Source: UBA5216 sp043743335
GTDB lineage: Bacteria > Pseudomonadota > Gammaproteobacteria > Burkholderiales > SG8-41
Direction: 5' to 3'
DNA: 64,000 nt
NCBI GenBank assembly: GCA_043743335.1
Contig: JAYTWR010000081.1
Span: 10,093-74,092, forward strand
The notes under the pieces were generated by a model. It did no database searches and was not told the origin of the DNA. It saw only the letters and a list, made by a program, of their open reading frames with translations. Shown one piece after another: positions 61,154-64,000 of this stretch. The position numbers and the translations under genes are program-made. Position 1 is the stretch's first letter. Every line of letters begins with the position of its first letter.

Positions 61154-61300
61154 TTAACAACGATCACAGGGCAACGTTGAACGCCCATCGCGCGCACCCT
61201 GACGCTGGTATTTGATCGCCAACACATACACTGAAAAATAGCTCGCGAGCAACATCCCCACCAGCAACCAACCCCAATTCGCCATCAGCCATTGCCACAT
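61154..61300 (-). CDS. Possible small membrane protein (48 aa)
   Basis: An ATG-to-TAA frame of 48 codons: MWQWLMANWGWLLVGMLLAS followed by YFSVYVLAIKY, then a basic tail ending CDRC. It predicts one transmembrane helix (about 9-29), a positively charged cytoplasmic tail and a Cys-x-x-Cys pair. No ribosome site is visible, and A/T-rich repeat copy 10 lies just before the start. No recognised family. It lies upstream of xseB on the same strand in an otherwise empty 527-bp region. Confidence 0.4.
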   Translation of the reverse strand: MWQWLMANWGWLLVGMLLASYFSVYVLAIKYQRQGARDGRSTLPCDRC

Positions 61301-61306
61301 ATTATA

Positions 61307-61332
61307 TAACTAATTGATTTTAAACGAATTTT
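61307..61332 (+). repeat. A/T-rich intergenic repeat with IHF-like core, copy 10
   Basis: TAACTAATTGATTTTAAACG followed by AATTTT. The complement contains AATCAATTAGTTA, a perfect WATCAANNNNTTR. It is upstream of the selenoprotein genes. Confidence 0.8.
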
Positions 61333-61491
61333 ATGAAATTTCCTATGAACCTACCCATGAATCTACCCGTGATCTACCCATGGCCCGCCGCGCACGCGAC
61401 GTCCCGGCCCGGTGTTGCGTCAATTTGTCATTATGCAGCCGGTCACCCACAATCGCCACCGTCGATATTCGAATTCACCTAAGGACAACCC
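61333..61491 (+). promoter_or_regulatory. Leader region of the selenoprotein locus
   Basis: About 160 bp between repeat copy 10 and the PrdB-like start, with no credible ORF. AAGGACAACCC precedes the ATG at 61492. The promoter of the two selenoprotein genes is expected here. Confidence 0.4.
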
Positions 61492-62742
61492 ATGGTTCGC
61501 CTCGCAGACCTCCTCGCCTCAGACAAAGAAAACATGTTGAAGAAAGTGCCCACCCTGCCCAGCTTTCCGCAGCGGCACTGGGCCAGTGGCATCAATGGCC
61601 CCAAGCTCGCGCAACGCCGCGTCGCCATTGTCAGCACGGCGGGTTTACATGTACGCGGCGACCGGCCCTTCGGCGCAGGGCCGGCCAGCATGGACTACCG
61701 CGTGATTCCCGGCGATGTGAAATCCGGCGATTTGGTTATGAGCCATATGTCTGTCAACTATGATCGTAGCGGCTTTCAGGAAGACTGGAATGTCGCGTTC
61801 CCGCTCGACCGGCTCAACGAACTGGCGCGCGAAGGCGTAATCGGCTCCACAGCGGCGTTTCACTATTCTTTCATGGGCGCGGTATCGCCCGTGACGAACT
61901 ACGAGCCCAAGGCGCGCGAGCTCGCGCAATTGCTGCGCGACGATAAGGTGGACGCGGTATTGCTATCGCCCGTTTGACCCAACTGCACGTGCGCCGTCGG
62001 CGCACTCGCTCACTACCTCGAAGCCGCCGGCATTGCCACCACGCAAATCAGCCTCGTGCGCGAACACACCGAAGCCCTCGCGCCCCCACGCGCGCTGTGG
62101 GTGCCCTTCATGTTGGGGCGTCCGTTCGGCGTGCCTAACGATGCCGCGTTCCAGCGCAAAGTGCTGCTGGCCGCGCTGCAATTGTTGGAGCGTGAATCCG
62201 GCCCGGTGCTGGCAGATTTTCCTGAAGATGCACCGCACGACAAGCTCACCGCGCCGCCGGCGGATTTGGCCTGTCCGGTGAGCTTTCCGCGCCTGAAATC
62301 CGCTGGCACGCTCGCCGAAAAACTCGCCGACGAAGTATCGCAACTCGAAGCCTGGCATGCCGTCGCCGTCAAACATCGTGGCCACACCACCTTGGGTGTT
62401 ACCGGCTTGGCACCCGCCGGCATTGCGGCGTATCTCGCCGATTGGCTCAAGGGCGCCCCCCTCCCTCCCGCGCCCTTCCGCGCCGACATCACGCGCGGCG
62501 ACGCACTCAAGCAGGCGTGCGACGAACTCAAAGCCTATTACTACGAAGCCAAGGCTGTGCAACCCGGCAGCCATTCCAGTAAAAGTATTCAGGACTGGTT
62601 TTGGCTGGAAACCGCCGCCGGTCAAACTGTGGTGCAGTTGCGCGCGTTGGCGGCGAACAGTACTGACGCCTCGGTCAAAACCGTTGCGGGTATGAGCCTC
62701 ATTCCGCGTACCGTGGAGACGCTGCTGAAAGCGACCCATTAA
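61492..62742 (+). CDS. Selenoprotein, glycine/betaine/D-proline reductase B-like (PrdB-like), in-frame UGA
   Basis: One continuous frame of 417 codons interrupted only by TGA at 61975-61977. Read as selenocysteine, residue 162 falls in LLSPV-U-PNCTCAVGALA, a U-x-x-C redox motif (Sec162, Cys165) where related proteins have U or C. Both halves belong to one protein: the first ends DDKVDAVLLSPV and the second continues HYLEAAGI and LWVPFMLGRPFG, as in reductase B-like proteins. A 7-bp hairpin with G-first loop follows at SECIS distance. The Gram-negative PrdB-like members have unknown substrates. A weaker reading is a gene broken by a Cys-to-stop mutation. No selA, selB, selC or selD is in the window. 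Confidence 0.85.
61989..62005 (+). promoter_or_regulatory. Candidate bacterial SECIS hairpin (PrdB-like gene)
   Basis: GTGCGCC-GTC-GGCGCAC is a perfect 7-bp stem with a 3-nt loop starting with G. The loop begins 19 bases after the UGA, within the spacing known for bacterial SECIS elements bound by SelB. Confidence 0.72.
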
Positions 62743-62791
62743 CGACCGTCGCGCCATTCGATATTCAACAACGAACTCCAAGGAGCCCCGC

Positions 62792-63331
62792 ATGAATCAA
62801 CCTGCAAAACCCGCTGCTGGCGTCAGCTTCACCGGCGAACGGCCCAGCTTGGATGCGCCCGATTTGCCCGCCAAGCAATACGAATTTGTGATGGAGACGG
62901 ACGTTGAGTCTCTGGAGAAAATGCACAAGGTCGGGCGCCATCGCAAGTTTGAAATCCATGTTGACGAACCCGCCCACATGAAAGGTGATGACCATTATCC
63001 GCAGCCGCTGATTTATGTCGCCACCGGCTTGGGCGCTTGACTGCTCACCCAAGTGTCGCGGTACGCGACCATGACCAAAACCAATGTCAGCAAAGCCAAA
63101 GTTCGGGTCGTCATTCACTGGTTCCTCACCGGCTCGGTGTTGAAAGGCACGGTGGACAGCGGCTGCAAAGAAGTAGAAACCCATCTCGAAGTCGAATCTC
63201 AGGATGATCCTGAAAAGGTGCAGAACGTAATCCGCTGCGCGAAAAAAGGCTGCTTCGCTGAGCAAATGGTAGTGCGGCCCGTGCCGTTGACCGGCTCCAT
63301 CAAAATCAATGGCGAACCTTTTTCTTTGTAA
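62792..63331 (+). CDS. OsmC-like selenoprotein with Sec at the peroxidatic position, in-frame UGA
   Basis: A frame of 180 codons interrupted only by TGA at 63038-63040. Read through, it gives an OsmC-family protein in which TGLGA-U-LLTQVSRYA aligns with the family GACLxxT motif, so Sec83 replaces the peroxidatic Cys. Cys149 and Cys154 near VIRCAKKGC are candidates for the resolving Cys. AAGGAG precedes ATG 62792. A 6-bp hairpin with loop GTA lies at SECIS distance after the UGA. OsmC-like selenoproteins have been reported from marine metagenomes (established knowledge). The likely role is thiol-dependent peroxide reduction. It follows the PrdB-like gene by 49 bp. Confidence 0.85.
63055..63069 (+). 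promoter_or_regulatory. Candidate bacterial SECIS hairpin (OsmC-like gene)
   Basis: GTCGCG-GTA-CGCGAC forms a 6-bp stem with a 3-nt loop starting with G. The loop begins 21 bases after the UGA. Architecture is the same as in the upstream gene (loop GTC there, GTA here). Confidence 0.7.
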
Positions 63332-63369
63332 GCCTTTGCCATCAACAGACAAACAGAAAGGTCTTCACC

Positions 63370-63468
63370 ATGACAAAACCCCTGGGCAATGACGATTTAT
63401 CCGACAAGCCGGGCGAACGCATCATCGACAAAGCCGAACTGCCAGCCGCCGGCGTCACCGTCGAATAA
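63370..63468 (+). CDS. Short ORF (32 aa) at the start of a metE remnant
   Basis: ATG 63370 follows AAAGG and encodes MTKPLGNDDLSDKPGERIID, then KAELPAAGVTVE before TAA. No recognised family. Its end touches the metE-like remnant in another frame, so it may be the surviving N-terminus of a larger broken gene in the selenoprotein operon. Confidence 0.4.
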   Translation: MTKPLGNDDLSDKPGERIIDKAELPAAGVTVE

Positions 63469-63637
63469 GACGATTTTTCTCGGCGTGATTGATCTTGGCA
63501 GCCCGCACATTGAGAGTGCGCAGGATGTTGCCGCGCGCATCCGCAATGGCTTGAAGCACATAAGCGCCGAGCGCCTGATCGCGGCACCCGACTGCGGCAT
63601 GAAGCAATTGCCGCGTGAGGTGGCGTTTGGCACCTGA
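63461..63637 (+). pseudogene. Remnant of a cobalamin-independent methionine synthase (MetE C-terminal)-like gene
   Basis: In one frame the translation reads NKTIFLGVIDLGSPHIESAQ, then DVAARIRNGLKHIS and APDCGMKQLPREVAFGT before a TGA. These are the C-terminal zinc-domain motifs of MetE-like methyltransferases (GVID...ES, R, PDCGMKxLPR). About 55 residues of a protein that is normally over 340 long remain, with no proper start, so it is a truncated remnant. Confidence 0.75.
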
Positions 63638-63663
63638 GATCGCAGAGTTCGCCATTGACACTA

Positions 63664-63681
63664 TGTAGCCACGAGGCTACA
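63664..63681. promoter_or_regulatory. Palindromic operator candidate before the toxin gene
   Basis: TGTAGCC-ACGA-GGCTACA, a perfect 7-bp inverted repeat, 8 bp before the toxin ATG. Toxin-antitoxin operons commonly carry such an autoregulatory site. Confidence 0.6.
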
Positions 63682-63689
63682 GTATTGCC

Positions 63690-63902
63690 ATGATCGAAAT
63701 TCGCAAGACTGACCTCTTCGTTCAATGGCTCGACAACTTGACAGACATTCAAGCAAGAGCGCGTGTCCAGGCCAGGATCGAACGATTAGAGGCCGGAAAC
63801 CCGGGTGATGTCGAGCCGGTGGGTGAGGGTGTCTCTGAGTTGCGAATCAACTACGGCCCCGGATACCGTGTGTATTTCAAAAGGCGGGGACGGGTATTGA
63901 TC
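63690..63902 (+). pseudogene. RelE/HigB-like toxin gene interrupted by an IS element
   Basis: The frame begins MIEIRKTDLFVQWLDNL and continues ARARVQARIERLEAGNPGD, VGEGVSELRINYGPGYRVYF, the signature of the short addiction-module killer proteins. After RRGRVLI the match stops and unrelated sequence follows, where homologues continue with LLCGGDK. The last third, including conserved C-terminal residues, is gone, so the toxin should be inactive. No antitoxin gene is visible before the window ends. Confidence 0.75.
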
Positions 63903-64000
63903 CAATACTGTTCGTTTAGAGGAAATTGGGCTATGATGCGACTTCGTTACTACGGAGCACAGCCATGGCGCGAACCAAAGCAGTGCTGGGCACAGGTGCC
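63903..64000 (+). mobile_element. Left end of an IS4-family insertion sequence
   Basis: From about 63903 (CAATACTGTTCG) the sequence departs from the toxin gene. An ATG at 63965 opens MARTKAVLGTGA, the N-terminus of IS4-family transposases common in Burkholderiales. The element continues beyond the window. The left boundary is inferred from where toxin similarity ends. Confidence 0.65.

Noticed and set aside
60967..61227. 86-codon minus-strand ORF upstream of xseB
   Set aside because: Arg/Cys-rich, no ribosome site and no recognisable features; the overlapping 48-codon frame at 61154-61300 is more protein-like.
61975..61977. Simple nonsense mutation in the PrdB-like gene
   Set aside because: The neighbouring gene has the same feature at its own catalytic Cys, both have SECIS-like hairpins, and the frame is open and conserved after the UGA.
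61963..62793. 276-codon minus-strand frame
   Set aside because: Antisense to the selenoprotein gene; the frame is open only because of GC-rich codon bias.

Overview
The window looks like a chromosomal segment of a GC-rich betaproteobacterium, probably Burkholderiales or a close relative. Evidence: three solitary Bug-type solute receptors, a betaproteobacterial proteasome homologue (BPH type), a DUF3579 gene between rpsT and argD, the ribF-ileS-lspA-ispH-pilin block, and many family III CoA-transferases. No phage, integron or CRISPR array is visible. An IS4-family element begins at the right edge.

Left part (1-20 kb): a PQQ alcohol dehydrogenase with an Asp-x-Asp (lanthanide-type) active site, beside a sorbosone-dehydrogenase-like gene cut by the window edge and a Rieske protein. 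Then come an acyl-CoA synthetase, a Bug receptor, an EAL-domain remnant, an amidase, an alpha/beta hydrolase, a PhnD-like binding protein with a hybrid histidine kinase, an HtrA-like protein that has lost all three catalytic residues, an SDR, a PilZ protein, a two-domain CoA-transferase, tRNA-Thr, pyrD, pyrE and a Crp/Fnr regulator.

Middle (20-33.7 kb): a Bug receptor, then an accessory block (subtilase, PAP2/haloperoxidase-fold protein with an Asn-Ala repeat, cyclase-TPR protein, secreted trypsin-like protease, lipoprotein of unknown function). This is followed by DUF1993, a carboxymuconolactone-decarboxylase-like protein, a CoA-transferase, a Bug receptor, ubiX and a TIGR02444-type gene.

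Right part: a type IV pilus minor-pilin operon (pilE-fimT-pilV-pilW-pilX-pilY1) whose PilY1 carries two internal repeat arrays. Housekeeping follows: ispH, lspA, ileS, ribF, murJ, rpsT, argD-argF-argG, ppnP, BPH, yajQ, ribBA, folE, dxs, ispA, xseB. The last 2.5 kb holds the most unusual genes: two adjacent selenoprotein genes, each with an in-frame UGA at the catalytic cysteine position and a hairpin placed like a bacterial SECIS element. One is a glycine/proline-reductase B-like protein (Sec-x-x-Cys) and the other an OsmC-like protein. They are followed by a metE remnant, a RelE/HigB-like toxin gene broken by an IS4-type element, and that element's transposase start.

A second genome-scale signal is a family of ten A/T-rich intergenic repeats (consensus about TAACTAATTGATTTTATTGAG). 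On one strand every copy contains a full match to the IHF core WATCAANNNNTTR with an A-rich flank. Two copies run directly into the start codons of argG and yajQ.
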